Source: an uncultured Oscillospiraceae bacterium (GTDB lineage: Bacteria; Bacillota; Clostridia; Oscillospirales; Oscillospiraceae). From it: DNA of 34,487 nt. The translations under genes were made by a program, and so were the position numbers. The DNA is taken from contig CALWYB010000025.1 in assembly GCA_944385665.1 (NCBI GenBank), forward strand, positions 1 to 34,487, given 5' to 3'. Under the pieces are notes generated by a model. It saw only the letters and a list, made by a program, of their open reading frames with translations, had not been told where the DNA came from and did not search any database. Below, piece by piece: positions 1-8,340 of the stretch. The stretch's first letter is position 1. Each line of letters begins with the position of its first letter.

Positions 1-386
<386 letters not shown>

Positions 387-397
387 TCACACGTTTA

Positions 398-426
398 ATT
401 TTACGGAAAGATGGATGAAAAAACAA
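398..426 (-). promoter_or_regulatory. Probable sigma-A promoter of mglB
   Basis: Read on the minus strand: TTGTTT (426-421), a 17-base spacer, TAAAAT (403-398). It lies about 65 bases before the mglB start, in an AT-rich stretch between two GC-rich genes. No transcript data, so the call rests on hexamer match and spacing. Confidence 0.6.
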
Positions 427-509
427 GTATAAATTTCACCGAAAGGAGGGTAAAAACTTATGCTGATGTGACAACCTGTAAAAAATTTAAGAAAAGGAAT
501 TGTGCACTT

Positions 510-1490
510 TTATGGGTCCTTGCGCTGCTCGAAGGCAAACAGGGCTTTTTGGCTATCCATACTAAACAGGTTCCTGCGGTCCACGATTTGGGTAGAAGTG
601 TCCACAATAGGCTCCATGTCGGAGGCATGTCCGGAAAGCAGGTTGTAGGCACTTTCCACACCCAGATAGCCCATAGCATAAGGGTTTTGGACCACCAGCG
701 CGTCTACACTGCCCTCCTGCAAGCCGTCCACCGTGGCCACGTTGGAGTCAAAGCCCACCAGAAAAACCTCCGAGGAGAGTCCCAGCGCTTCCACCGCATG
801 GGCCGCCCCCACACTGGTGGGCTCGTTGAAGGCCAGCAGCACGTTGATCTGCGGATATCGATTCAGCAGCGCGGCGGTGTCGGTCTGGGCGTGTCCGGCC
901 TCAGCCAGGGTGTTGATGACCGAGACGATCTCTGCCCGCCCGCTCTGGGTAAAGATGTCCACAGCACCCCGTTCCCGTTCCTGGCCGTTGGCGCTGCTGA
1001 TATCGTAGTTGATGATCCCTACTTTCAGCGCCCCGCTGACCCGGTCCAGAGCGGCCTGGGCTGCCATTTGACCGGCGGCGTAGTTGTCCGTGCCGATGTA
1101 GGTGCTCACCGCGCTGGAGTCTACATTGCTGTCAATGGCCACGATTTTTAGCCCGGCCTGAGCGGCGGCGTCGATGGCGGCGGCGTTGTTTTCATAGTCA
1201 ATGGCGGAAAAGACCAGGGCCTCGGCTCCCGCCTTCACCGCGTCGGCCACCATCTGGTTCTGGGCCTCATAGTCCTCCTCTGTGTCGGGACCGATGATGC
1301 TCAGAGACAGATTATATTCCGTGGCCGCCGCCGCCGCGCCTGCGAAGCCGGACAGCCAGACCTCGGTCTGGGGGGACTTCCCCCCGGGGGCCCCGGGGGG
1401 GGGGGGGGGGGTGGGGGTGGGGGAGGAGCAGCCGCCCAAGAGGGAGAGCGCCAGAATCAGGCTCAGGGCAAGGCATCTATTTCGTTTCAT
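510..1490 (-). CDS. Sugar-binding lipoprotein, likely ligand sensor of the YesM/YesN pair
   Basis: 326 residues. The start at 1490 has GGAGG six bases ahead; an in-frame upstream extension to 1541 is unlikely because a lipoprotein signal (MKRNRCLALSLILALSLLGGC, split here as residues 1-20 plus Cys21) begins exactly at 1490. After Cys21 comes a Pro-rich linker coded by a C homopolymer, then a Peripla_BP_4 (RbsB/MglB-like) fold: VWLSGF near 43, ALVFSAIDYENNAAAIDAA, IVAIDSNVD, YIGTDNYAAGQMAA, LLAFNEPTSVGAAHA and VGFDSNVATVDGLQEG. The start overlaps the end of the kinase gene by 14 bases, so it is translated with yesM/yesN and not with ABC transporter genes. No permease or ATPase gene adjoins it. 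In known XylFII-LytS-YesN systems such a protein presents sugar to the kinase; I infer the same here. Ligand unknown, perhaps galactose given mglB downstream. Confidence 0.82.
   Translation of the reverse strand: MKRNRCLALSLILALSLLGGCSSPTPTPPPPPGAPGGKSPQTEVWLSGFAGAAAAATEYNLSLSIIGPDTEEDYEAQNQMVADAVKAGAEALVFSAIDYENNAAAIDAAAQAGLKIVAIDSNVDSSAVSTYIGTDNYAAGQMAAQAALDRVSGALKVGIINYDISSANGQERERGAVDIFTQSGRAEIVSVINTLAEAGHAQTDTAALLNRYPQINVLLAFNEPTSVGAAHAVEALGLSSEVFLVGFDSNVATVDGLQEGSVDALVVQNPYAMGYLGVESAYNLLSGHASDMEPIVDTSTQIVDRRNLFSMDSQKALFAFEQRKDP
1395..1411. repeat. Homopolymer of 17 G (C on the coding strand) inside the sensor lipoprotein gene
   Basis: An unbroken run of 17 G, flanked by further G/C runs (1381-1425). 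It codes the poly-Pro part of the linker just after the lipid-anchored cysteine. A change of one or two bases would shift the frame and abolish the mature protein. Confidence 0.95.
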
Positions 1491-3195
1491 AGCTTCCCTC
1501 CTGAATCTTGGGCATACGGATCTCCACACAGGTGCCCACATCCAGCTCGCTGGTGATGTGCAGCCCGTACTGTTTGCCGAAGTAGATCTGAAGCCGGTCG
1601 TTCACATTTTTGATGCCGATGCCGGTGCGGTCCTTGGGGCCGTGCTGGAGGATGGAGGCCACCTGCTCCTCGCTCATGCCCACGCCGTTGTCCTGTACGG
1701 TAAAGACGATGTCCTCCCCGTCTGGATAGACCCGCACGGTGATGCGCCCCTCGTCCACCAACAGGTCCAAGCCGTGGTTGATAGCGTTTTCAATGATGGG
1801 CTGGAGGGTGATCTTGTTGCAGTAGTAGTCCAGACATGCCGGGTCGACCTCGAATTCATAGGTGAACTGATTTTTATAGCGGTACTTCTGGATCTGAAGA
1901 TAGCTCTCTGCGTGCTCGATCTCCTTGGCGATGGGGATGAGTTCGCTGCCCTTGCTGATGCTGATGCGGAACAGCCGGGCCAGGGCGTGGACCATCTTCA
2001 CCGCGTCGGTGTTGCGGCCCTGCTCGCACATCCAGGCGATGGAGTCCAGGGTGTTGTATAGGAAGTGGGGGTTAATCTGGGCCTGGAGGGCCTTCAACTC
2101 CGTTTTCCGCAGATTGACCTCCTCCTCCCGCACGGTAGACATCAGCTGCTGGATGCGCACCACCATGTGGCCGAAGGAGTCGGACAGCTCCCGTACCTCC
2201 CGGGTACCGCCCACAGGGCGGTAAGTGAAGTGGTCGGCGTCGGTCTCAAAGCTTTCCATGGCGGAGGCCAATCCCCGCAGGGGACGGCCCAGCAGCTGGG
2301 AGAGCAGGAAGCTGGTGAGCAGCGCGGCGGCCAGCACCACCACCGCCAGCAGACCGGACAGGCGGATCATGTCCTGTACATTCCGGTTGACCAGCTCGTC
2401 CACGTAGCTGACGCCGATGATTCGCCAGTCGCTGCCCTCCACACTGGTCAGGCAGTAGATGACCGTGTCATCCACGTAGGTGCCGTCGTCCAGAGCAGCC
2501 AGCGCATTGGTGTTTTCTGATTTCAGCCCTGCGTAGAGAAGCTGCTGCTGGGGGTGGTAGACGATATTTCCGTCCCGGTCCATCAGAAAGCAGTAGCCCC
2601 GCTGGCCGATACTCACATTATTGATGTAGTTGGAAATGCTGGAGAAGCTCAGGTCCAGGGAGACCCAAGCGGCCTCGCCGGGCTGGGAGAGGGGGGCGGT
2701 CATGGTGACCACCCAGGGGTAGTAGCTCTCAAACAGGGTCTCCACATGGGGGGCGGTCATGTACGGGGCCGAGGAGTGTAGTGCCTTCTCTAAGTTAAAG
2801 GAGAGATTTTGATAGATGTGTTCCTTGGGCTGACGCCCGGGAGACCAGCAGTCCAGCAGGGCCCCCTGGGCGGAGTAGCTGGTGACCGCTACCACATCGG
2901 GACGGAACTGAAGGAAGGCGGCGAGCAGTTCATCCCGGCTGCCCTCATTTTCCAGCATGGACTGCTCCACCAGAGCCATGGCCTGGTTCATGTCCGAGAG
3001 GTAATTGCCCACCGTATTGGACACCTGGGAGACCGCCTGGGCGCTGGTGGTGCGGGCGCTTTGTACCATGGCGCTGCGGTAGCGGTTCAGAAACAGAAGG
3101 ATGCAGCAGCACAAAATGATAGCCACCACACCCACCACCATGGCCACCAGAATGGTGGTGATCCGCACGCCGCTGCGGGAGACGCCGCGCTTCAA
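1477..3195 (-). CDS. YesM/LytS-type membrane sensor histidine kinase
   Basis: 572 residues. It probably starts at TTG (3195), which overlaps the yesN stop as TTGA, typical of translational coupling. Order: transmembrane helix about 12-36; extracytoplasmic Cache-like sensor about 40-275; second helix about 279-303; HAMP about 303-355; His_kinase domain with QAQINPHFLYNTLDSIAW, phospho-acceptor His377; HATPase with N box around Asn470 (QPIIENAINHG), DNGVGM (502-507) and GIGIKN (525-530). This is the architecture of YesM kinases, which phosphorylate an AraC-type YesN regulator. The next gene is a sugar-binding lipoprotein, likely its extracellular partner. All motifs appear intact. The stimulus is inferred to be a sugar. 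Confidence 0.9.
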   Translation of the reverse strand: MKRGVSRSGVRITTILVAMVVGVVAIILCCCILLFLNRYRSAMVQSARTTSAQAVSQVSNTVGNYLSDMNQAMALVEQSMLENEGSRDELLAAFLQFRPDVVAVTSYSAQGALLDCWSPGRQPKEHIYQNLSFNLEKALHSSAPYMTAPHVETLFESYYPWVVTMTAPLSQPGEAAWVSLDLSFSSISNYINNVSIGQRGYCFLMDRDGNIVYHPQQQLLYAGLKSENTNALAALDDGTYVDDTVIYCLTSVEGSDWRIIGVSYVDELVNRNVQDMIRLSGLLAVVVLAAALLTSFLLSQLLGRPLRGLASAMESFETDADHFTYRPVGGTREVRELSDSFGHMVVRIQQLMSTVREEEVNLRKTELKALQAQINPHFLYNTLDSIAWMCEQGRNTDAVKMVHALARLFRISISKGSELIPIAKEIEHAESYLQIQKYRYKNQFTYEFEVDPACLDYYCNKITLQPIIENAINHGLDLLVDEGRITVRVYPDGEDIVFTVQDNGVGMSEEQVASILQHGPKDRTGIGIKNVNDRLQIYFGKQYGLHITSELDVGTCVEIRMPKIQEGSYETK

Positions 3196-4469
3196 GCCCG
3201 CTCACCCGCCTTTTCCAGGTCCAGCCTGCGGCGCATGGCGTTGGGAGACTCGCCGCAGTATTTTTTAAAGCAATAGCTGAAGTAGTGCTGGTCGGTATAG
3301 CCGCACCGCTGGGCCACCTCCTGGATTTTCATGGGAGAGGAGGACAGCAGGTCCCGGGCGGCCTCCATGCGCTTGCGGATCAGGATGTTAATAAAGGTTT
3401 CTCCGGCATACTTTTTGATGCAGGCGCTGAGGTGGTTGGGGCTTACATCCAGCATGCCGCTCAGGGAGACCAGGGAGAGGTCGGCGTCCATATAGTGCTG
3501 ATCCAGAGTGTCCAGAGCCCGCTTGCACAGCAGATTGCCCCCTTTGACGGCGGGGGCCAGGTCGCGGATAAACTGGACGCCCCCCTCTGCGGGATCGCCC
3601 TGGCGCAGCGCCTCCATAGCCTGGCGGTATGCCTCATGGAGGGCGGTAAGGGTGTGTACCGCCCGGCTGACCCCGATACGGCAGCGCTTGTTCAGCACCC
3701 GGGAGGCCATCTGGGGGATCTCATCGGCCAGAATATGCAGATATTCCTCAAAGTCGGAGGGATTGCCCAGCAGCACCGAAATCACCTTGCCCGAGGCAAA
3801 AAAGCCCACCCCCCGGAGATACTTGGCGGCCAGGGTGTTCACCGACGCGGCAAAGGCGGAGTCGGTGCAGTTGGAGCCATCCTCGGCCAGGAGCGTGGAC
3901 ACCATCACCGTATAGTAGGGGTGGTCGTCCGGGTCCCGGAGCAAACCGCACTGCCGGGCAAACGCCTCCGCGTGGGCCTCACCGTCCGGGTCTGGGTAGT
4001 TATCCAGTACCAGGGGCATGAGCATAGTGGCGCGCAGGTCCTGTTCGTCCATCCGGGGGCTGGCCTGGCGAAACAGGGCGAACTGGGCGTCAATTTTTTG
4101 GCGGATGTTGCGCAGCTCAGCTCCCAGCCCCTCCAGAGTCAGAGGCTTGAGCATATAGCTGAGAATATTGTACTGGATGGCCTGCTTGGCATACTCAAAA
4201 TCATCGTAGCCGCTTAAAAAGGCGATGTTGGTGGCAGGGCGCACTTCGCGCACCTGACGGGCCAGCTCAATGCCGGAGATAAAGGGCATACGGATGTCGG
4301 TAAGCAGCAGATCGGGCTCCAGCTTCTCCACCAATTGGAGGGCGTCCAGACCGTTGCTGGCCTTTCCCACCAGACAAAAGCCATAGTCCTCCCAGGGAAT
4401 CATGGTACAGACAGCTTCCCGAAGTTCATCCTCGTCGTCGGCGACGATCACAGTGTACAGTGCGGCCAT
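3192..4469 (-). CDS. YesN-type response regulator (REC + AraC HTH)
   Basis: 425 residues. The start at 4469 is preceded by AAAGGA. An N-terminal receiver domain (residues 4-125) has the acidic pocket DDE (11-13), phospho-acceptor Asp58 in LLLTDIRMP and Lys108 in SYMLKP. A middle region of about 190 residues has no clear motif (YesN linker). The C-terminal AraC-type double HTH, about 325-420, includes LSLVSLSGMLDVSPNHLSA and IQEVAQRCGYTDQHYFSYCF. It should bind DNA when phosphorylated by the adjacent kinase and most likely activates sugar-uptake genes, mglB being the nearest candidate. First gene of the yesN-yesM-lipoprotein operon. A palindrome identical in plan to the LysR-linked site sits about 105 bases upstream. 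Confidence 0.9.
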   Translation of the reverse strand: MAALYTVIVADDEDELREAVCTMIPWEDYGFCLVGKASNGLDALQLVEKLEPDLLLTDIRMPFISGIELARQVREVRPATNIAFLSGYDDFEYAKQAIQYNILSYMLKPLTLEGLGAELRNIRQKIDAQFALFRQASPRMDEQDLRATMLMPLVLDNYPDPDGEAHAEAFARQCGLLRDPDDHPYYTVMVSTLLAEDGSNCTDSAFAASVNTLAAKYLRGVGFFASGKVISVLLGNPSDFEEYLHILADEIPQMASRVLNKRCRIGVSRAVHTLTALHEAYRQAMEALRQGDPAEGGVQFIRDLAPAVKGGNLLCKRALDTLDQHYMDADLSLVSLSGMLDVSPNHLSACIKKYAGETFINILIRKRMEAARDLLSSSPMKIQEVAQRCGYTDQHYFSYCFKKYCGESPNAMRRRLDLEKAGERA

Positions 4470-4572
4470 AGAAATCGATCCTTTCTGTCGTAGAGAGTGG
4501 GGCAGGGGTGGGATCAGAGCGAGGGGACAGCCGGGAGGCAGTCCGCCTGGGATGGATTTTTGCGCATCATAC

Positions 4573-4589
4573 CATAGATAAAATCTATG
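4573..4589. promoter_or_regulatory. 17-bp palindrome upstream of yesN; second copy of the LysR-linked site
   Basis: CATAGAT-AAA-ATCTATG is a perfect inverted repeat. Within its 20-base context (4571-4590) it matches the site at 5543-5562 at 18 of 20 positions. On the minus strand it is followed directly by TGGTATGAT, an extended -10 element that could serve yesN, so a bound protein would block or contact that promoter. It also lies just downstream of the lysR stop, but it is AT-rich and lacks a terminator T-run. Confidence 0.6.
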
Positions 4590-4621
4590 AATTATTTGGA
4601 ACGTGAAACTGGTGTGAAAAG

Positions 4622-5503
4622 TTACAGACAGGTACCGTCCAGGATAAATTGACGAAACCGGCGCACGGCAGGAGCCTGGTAGGAGCGGTCATCACTGACC
4701 AGGTAAAAGTTTCGCTCCCACACAGGAAAACTGATTTGCAGGATCTTGACGTTCAGCCGTAATAAGAGCTCCATGTAGGGCACCACGGCGATGCCGAAGC
4801 CCTGGGCCACCAGACCGGCGATGACCTGATCCTCCTCCGTCTCATAGGCGATCTGAGGGGTGCCGTTGATCTGGGCAAACAGGCCGTCCACCACCCCCCG
4901 CAGGCCGGAGCCTTTGGCGAAGTATACCTGGGGGTAGGGGAGGGTCTGGGACAGGTCCACCGTGTGGAACTGGGCCAGAGGATGATTCCGTGGGACGATC
5001 AAAACCAGGTCCTGCCGGTCCACCGGAATGGAGGCAAAGCCAAATTCTGCCGGGGGACGGGAGCAAAACAGCAAATCAAACCGCTTTGCAGCCAATCCCT
5101 CCAGCAGATGCTGGGTGACGTCGGTGTGGAAGGTGAAGCGGATATCCTGGCCGGGGTGGGCGGCCAGAAAGCGGGAGGCCAGAGAAGGGACCAGCTCGAT
5201 GCCCAGAGTGCGCAGCAGCCCCAGGCGGATCAGCCCCTCGCCCCGGGCCACCCGCTGCAGAGACTCCACCCCCTGGTCCAGGGTGGACAGGGACTGCTCC
5301 ACACACTCCAGAAACTGCTCCCCAAAGCGGGTGAGAGCAGTGCTGCGTCCGTTCTTTTCAAACAGGGGCACCCCCAGCTCCGACTCCAGCTGCGTGATGG
5401 CATGACTCAAGCTGGGCTGGGTGATGCAAAGACGCTCGGCGGCCCGGGTGTAATGCAGGGTATGGGCCAGTTCGGCAAAATAACGAAGATGTAACAAGTT
5501 CAT
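4622..5503 (-). CDS. LysR-family transcriptional regulator of the adjacent shikimate/quinate operon
   Basis: 293 residues from the start at 5503. An upstream in-frame start at 5563 would add 20 residues and run through the operator, and LysR proteins normally begin a few residues before the HTH, so 5503 is preferred; its SD is a weak G-run. The winged HTH covers residues 1-60 (LRYFAELAHTLHYTRAAERL, ITQPSLSHAITQLE, PLFEKNGRSTALTRFG). The effector-binding domain, about 90-293, has the usual two-lobed pattern (IRLGLLRTLG, DLLFCSRPP, VAQGFGIAVVP). Divergent from aroE-like gene 1, with a T-N11-A box between them: the classical arrangement for a LysR activator of the divergent operon that also represses itself. 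Effector unknown; shikimate, quinate or a dehydro form is inferred. Confidence 0.9.
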   Translation of the reverse strand: MNLLHLRYFAELAHTLHYTRAAERLCITQPSLSHAITQLESELGVPLFEKNGRSTALTRFGEQFLECVEQSLSTLDQGVESLQRVARGEGLIRLGLLRTLGIELVPSLASRFLAAHPGQDIRFTFHTDVTQHLLEGLAAKRFDLLFCSRPPAEFGFASIPVDRQDLVLIVPRNHPLAQFHTVDLSQTLPYPQVYFAKGSGLRGVVDGLFAQINGTPQIAYETEEDQVIAGLVAQGFGIAVVPYMELLLRLNVKILQISFPVWERNFYLVSDDRSYQAPAVRRFRQFILDGTCL

Positions 5504-5545
5504 CGTAACGCCCCCCATCATCTTATGCAAAGCATAACACAAACC

Positions 5546-5560
5546 ATAGAAAAAATCTAT
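5546..5560. promoter_or_regulatory. LysR recognition site (T-N11-A palindrome) in the divergent promoter region
   Basis: ATAGA-AAAAA-TCTAT is a perfect inverted repeat with 5-bp arms and satisfies T-N11-A (T5547, A5559). Its centre lies about 65 bases before the start point predicted from the promoter at 5583-5611, the usual place of the primary LysR site. Confidence 0.7.
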
Positions 5561-5582
5561 CATTTCATACGAAAGAGTTCAT

Positions 5583-5611
5583 TTGTTAAATTTTTATCGA
5601 TGATGTAGAGT
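5583..5611 (+). promoter_or_regulatory. Probable promoter of the shikimate/quinate operon
   Basis: TTGTTA (5583-5588), 17-base spacer, TAGAGT (5606-5611). The weak -10 fits a promoter that needs an activator. The predicted start near 5618 rules out the ATG at 5612 as start codon of the first gene. Confidence 0.6.
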
Positions 5612-5624
5612 ATGGGACGAACAA

Positions 5625-5670
5625 AAGCTGCCCGGCCGGCAGAAGGAGCGCTCCCAAGCCGGGGCAGTTT
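5625..5670 (+). other. Leader hairpin touching the ribosome binding site of the first operon gene
   Basis: AAGCTGCCCGGC (5625-5636) can pair with GCCGGGGCAGTTT (5658-5670) with a single bulged G. The 3' arm ends one base before the SD AAAGGAGG (5671-5678). It could tune translation or mRNA stability. There is no T-run, so it is not a standard terminator. Confidence 0.5.
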
Positions 5671-5686
5671 AAAGGAGGAACTGAGC

Positions 5687-6550
5687 TTGCATATTTCAGG
5701 CACCACCACTCTGCTGGGGCTGATCGGCTCGCCGGTAGAGCATTCCAAATCTCCGGCCATGTACAACCACTGTTTTCAGACCTTCGGCCTGGATTGGGCC
5801 TACCTGGCCTTCAACATCCCCCTGGAAAAGACGGGGGAGGCAGTACAGGCCATCCGGACCCTTCATATGCGGGGGGCCAATGTGACCATGCCCTGCAAAA
5901 GCGCTGTCATTCCCTACCTGGACAAGCTGACCCCTGCGGCCCAGGCCATCCACGCCGTCAACACCATTGTCAATGAGGACGGCGTGCTGGTAGGCCACAA
6001 CACCGACGGATGCGGCTACACACAGAACCTGCGCCGCAATGGCGTGGAGGTCAAGGGCAAGAAGATTGTCCTGCTGGGCGGCGGCGGCGCGGCCTCGGCC
6101 ATCACGGTCCAGGCGGCCCTGGAGGGGGCGGCGGAGATCGCCGTCTTCAACCTGCGGGACAGCTTCTGGGCGCAGATCCAGCAGCGCATGGACACCATCG
6201 CCCACACCGCTCCGGACTGTAAGATTTCCCTGCAGGACCTCAACGACCGGGATGCCCTGAAAGACGCCATCGCCCGCTGCGACATACTCTCCAACGCCAC
6301 CCGGGTGGGGATGGCTCCCTATGAGGACCAGAGCAACATCACCGATCTGAGCTGGTACCGCCCTGACCTGGTGGTCACCGACGTGGTCTACGCGCCTCCC
6401 GCCACCAAGATGCTCCGGGAAGCTCAGGCCGCGGGCTGCAAGACCTGCGACGGCCTGGGCATGCTGCTGTGCCAGGGGGCGGAGGCCTTCCGGCTGTACA
6501 GCGGCCTGGAGATGCCGGTGGAGGAGATCCGGACCCTGCTTTACTCCTAA
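5687..6550 (+). CDS. YdiB-like quinate/shikimate dehydrogenase, copy 1
   Basis: 287 residues. Start is TTG at 5687, eight bases after AAAGGAGG; this also aligns its N-terminus with that of copy 2. The AroE fold is complete: GSPVEHSKSP with substrate serines Ser20 and Ser22, catalytic Lys71 (NVTMPCK), Asn92, Asp107 (HNTDG), dinucleotide loop GGGGAASA (131-138) and Gln263 (GMLLCQGAEAF). The cofactor loop reads FNLRDSF (154-160): Asp158 after Arg resembles YdiB (NRRDEF), which uses NAD as well as NADP, rather than biosynthetic AroE (NRT). Known reaction: reversible oxidation of shikimate or quinate to the 3-dehydro acid. First gene of a seven-gene operon with a transporter, shikimate kinase and a second copy, so a catabolic or salvage role is more likely than the basic aromatic pathway. 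Confidence 0.85.
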   Translation: MHISGTTTLLGLIGSPVEHSKSPAMYNHCFQTFGLDWAYLAFNIPLEKTGEAVQAIRTLHMRGANVTMPCKSAVIPYLDKLTPAAQAIHAVNTIVNEDGVLVGHNTDGCGYTQNLRRNGVEVKGKKIVLLGGGGAASAITVQAALEGAAEIAVFNLRDSFWAQIQQRMDTIAHTAPDCKISLQDLNDRDALKDAIARCDILSNATRVGMAPYEDQSNITDLSWYRPDLVVTDVVYAPPATKMLREAQAAGCKTCDGLGMLLCQGAEAFRLYSGLEMPVEEIRTLLYS

Positions 6551-6574
6551 AATAACAACGAAAGGATTTTGGAA

Positions 6575-7798
6575 ATGAACCAGACTGTGGACTCCAGAAA
6601 GTACTACCCCACGGCCCTGGCCCTGTACATCACCTACTTTGTCCTGGGCATTGCGGCCTCCATTATGGGGCAGTACAAGCAGAACTTCGCCGCCATGTGG
6701 GGCGCCGCTACCCTGGCCGACGGAAGCTACGACGTCTCCGGCGTGGTGGCGGTGATCGCCGCCATCGGACTGGGCCGCCTCATCGCCTTCCCGGTGGCAG
6801 GTCCTCTCAGCGACCGGCTGGGCCGCCGCCTCTCCGCGCTCATCGGCTGTGCCCTGTATGCCATCTTCCTGCTGGCGGTGACCTTTTCCACCAACATCTA
6901 CTTAGGCTATGTGCTGGCGGTGATCAGCGGTATGGCCAACTCCTTCCTGGATACCAGCATCACCCCCTCCTGCATGGAGATTTTTAAGGAGAAGGGCACC
7001 ATCGCCAACATCTTCACCAAGCTGTCCATCTCCATCGCTCAGTTCCTGCTGCCCTTTGCCATCAGCTTTGTGGCCGTGGAGAACCTGCCCTTCAATACCA
7101 TCTTCCTGGCTACCGCGGTTATCATCGTGGTGGACGGCATTTTCCTGGCCTTCCTGCCCTTCCCGCCCTTTGAGCGTGCCGTGAAGGGGGACAAGAAGAA
7201 GGAGAAGATGCAGTTTACTCCCGCCGCCATCGTGCTGGTGTGCCTGGGCTTCACCACCTCCACCACCTTCATGCTGTGGATGAACTGCAACCAGGAGCTG
7301 GGTACTCTGTACGGCCTGGCCGACCCCAGCAAGATCCAGTCCTTCTACTCCGTGGGTATTGTGCTGGCCCTCTTTGTCAGCGCCGCCCTCCTGAAGCGGA
7401 ACGTGGAGCCTGCCAAGATCCTGGTGACCTACCCCTGCGTGGCTCTGGTGACCCTGGCGGCGGTCTATGTGGTACAGCAGCCGGTGATGTGTCTGGCCGG
7501 CGGCTTCCTGCTGGGCTTCTTCGCCGCCGGCGGCGTGCTTCAGCTGGTCACCGCGGTGGCCAATGAGATGTTCCCTAAAAATCGCGGCGTCATCACCTCC
7601 ATTGTGATGATCGCCTCCAGCGTGGCCAACTACCTCACCGTCAGCGCGGCGGGCGTGCTCACCCGCATGGGCGGCACCAATGGCCCCCGGCTGGTGCTGC
7701 TGTTCAACATGGCCATCACCCTCATCGGCATTCTGCTGGCCCTGTACCTCAATGTGTGCCTGAAGCGGGAGCGCTCTGCCGCCAAGCAGGAGGGCTGA
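6575..7798 (+). CDS. MFS transporter, probably for quinate/shikimate-type acids
   Basis: 407 residues with about 12 hydrophobic segments. AAAGGA at 6561-6566 supports the ATG at 6575 over the TTG at 6569. The MFS signature between helices 2 and 3 is clear (AGPLSDRLGRRLSALIG). The middle loop is short and charged (KGDKKKEKM). It starts 24 bases after copy 1 of the dehydrogenase and ends three bases before the shikimate kinase. Family knowledge: secondary transporters, many for sugars or organic acids. Import of a hydroaromatic acid is inferred from context only; residues do not reveal substrate. Confidence 0.85.
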   Translation: MNQTVDSRKYYPTALALYITYFVLGIAASIMGQYKQNFAAMWGAATLADGSYDVSGVVAVIAAIGLGRLIAFPVAGPLSDRLGRRLSALIGCALYAIFLLAVTFSTNIYLGYVLAVISGMANSFLDTSITPSCMEIFKEKGTIANIFTKLSISIAQFLLPFAISFVAVENLPFNTIFLATAVIIVVDGIFLAFLPFPPFERAVKGDKKKEKMQFTPAAIVLVCLGFTTSTTFMLWMNCNQELGTLYGLADPSKIQSFYSVGIVLALFVSAALLKRNVEPAKILVTYPCVALVTLAAVYVVQQPVMCLAGGFLLGFFAAGGVLQLVTAVANEMFPKNRGVITSIVMIASSVANYLTVSAAGVLTRMGGTNGPRLVLLFNMAITLIGILLALYLNVCLKRERSAAKQEG

Positions 7799-7801
7799 GG
7801 C

Positions 7802-8308
7802 ATGAAGCATCTGTTTCTCATCGGATTTATGGGCGCGGGCAAGACCTCCGTCTCCCAGGCCCTGGGCAAGGCCCTGGGTTGGAAGGTGGTAGAGATGGAT
7901 CAGCACATCTCCGCCCAGGAGGGGATGTCGGTCTCCGACATCTTCGCCCAAAAAGGAGAGCCCTACTTCCGCGCCTGCGAGACCGCTCTGCTGGAGAGCT
8001 TTGCCCAGAGCGAGCCCTGCGTGGTCTCCTGCGGAGGCGGCGTGCCCATGCGGGAGGAGAACGTGGCTGCCATGAAGCGCAGCGGCACCGTCGTGCTGCT
8101 CACCGCCCGCCCGGAGGTCATTCTGGAGCGAGTGAAGGACGACCACAGCCGCCCCCTTCTGGAGGGGCACAAGGACATCCCATACATCACCTCGCTCATG
8201 GAGCAGCGCCGTCCCAAGTATGAGGCCGCGGCGGACCTGGTCGTGGACACCTCGGACATCAGCGTGGAAGAAGTCTGCCAGGAGATCCTCCGGCAGACCC
8301 AAGAATAA
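7802..8308 (+). CDS. aroK: Shikimate kinase
   Basis: 168 residues, usual length. Phosphorylates shikimate to shikimate-3-phosphate with ATP in the cytoplasm. Walker A is GFMGAGKT (8-15). Shikimate-contacting residues are in place: Asp33 (EMDQH), Arg57 (YFRACE) and the Gly78-Gly80 run (CGGGVP). The lid motif RPLL begins at Arg117. SD GGAGGG lies just before the ATG, inside the end of the transporter gene. In this operon it could commit imported or regenerated shikimate to chorismate synthesis. The enzymes of the full pathway (aroA, aroB, aroC, aroD) are absent from the window, so this is not a standard aro operon. Whether it is the only shikimate kinase of the genome cannot be told. Confidence 0.9.
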   Translation: MKHLFLIGFMGAGKTSVSQALGKALGWKVVEMDQHISAQEGMSVSDIFAQKGEPYFRACETALLESFAQSEPCVVSCGGGVPMREENVAAMKRSGTVVLLTARPEVILERVKDDHSRPLLEGHKDIPYITSLMEQRRPKYEAAADLVVDTSDISVEEVCQEILRQTQE

Positions 8309-8340
8309 ACGAAACAAAACTCAGCAAGGAGGAGTTTATC

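Noticed and set aside
1381-1425. G/C runs as an assembly error or G-quadruplex
   Set aside because: Kept only as a homopolymer; the reading frame is intact through it, so there is no sign of an error, and quadruplex formation cannot be judged from sequence alone.
5504-5563. Longer N-terminus for the LysR gene
   Set aside because: It would run across the T-N11-A palindrome and add residues before the HTH that the family does not have.
5687-8308. Ordinary biosynthetic aro operon
   Set aside because: No aroA, aroB, aroC or aroD; two YdiB-type dehydrogenases and a transporter argue against it.
6902-8317. 471-codon open frame on the minus strand
   Set aside because: Antisense of the MFS and aroK genes; the real genes show full family motifs on the plus strand.
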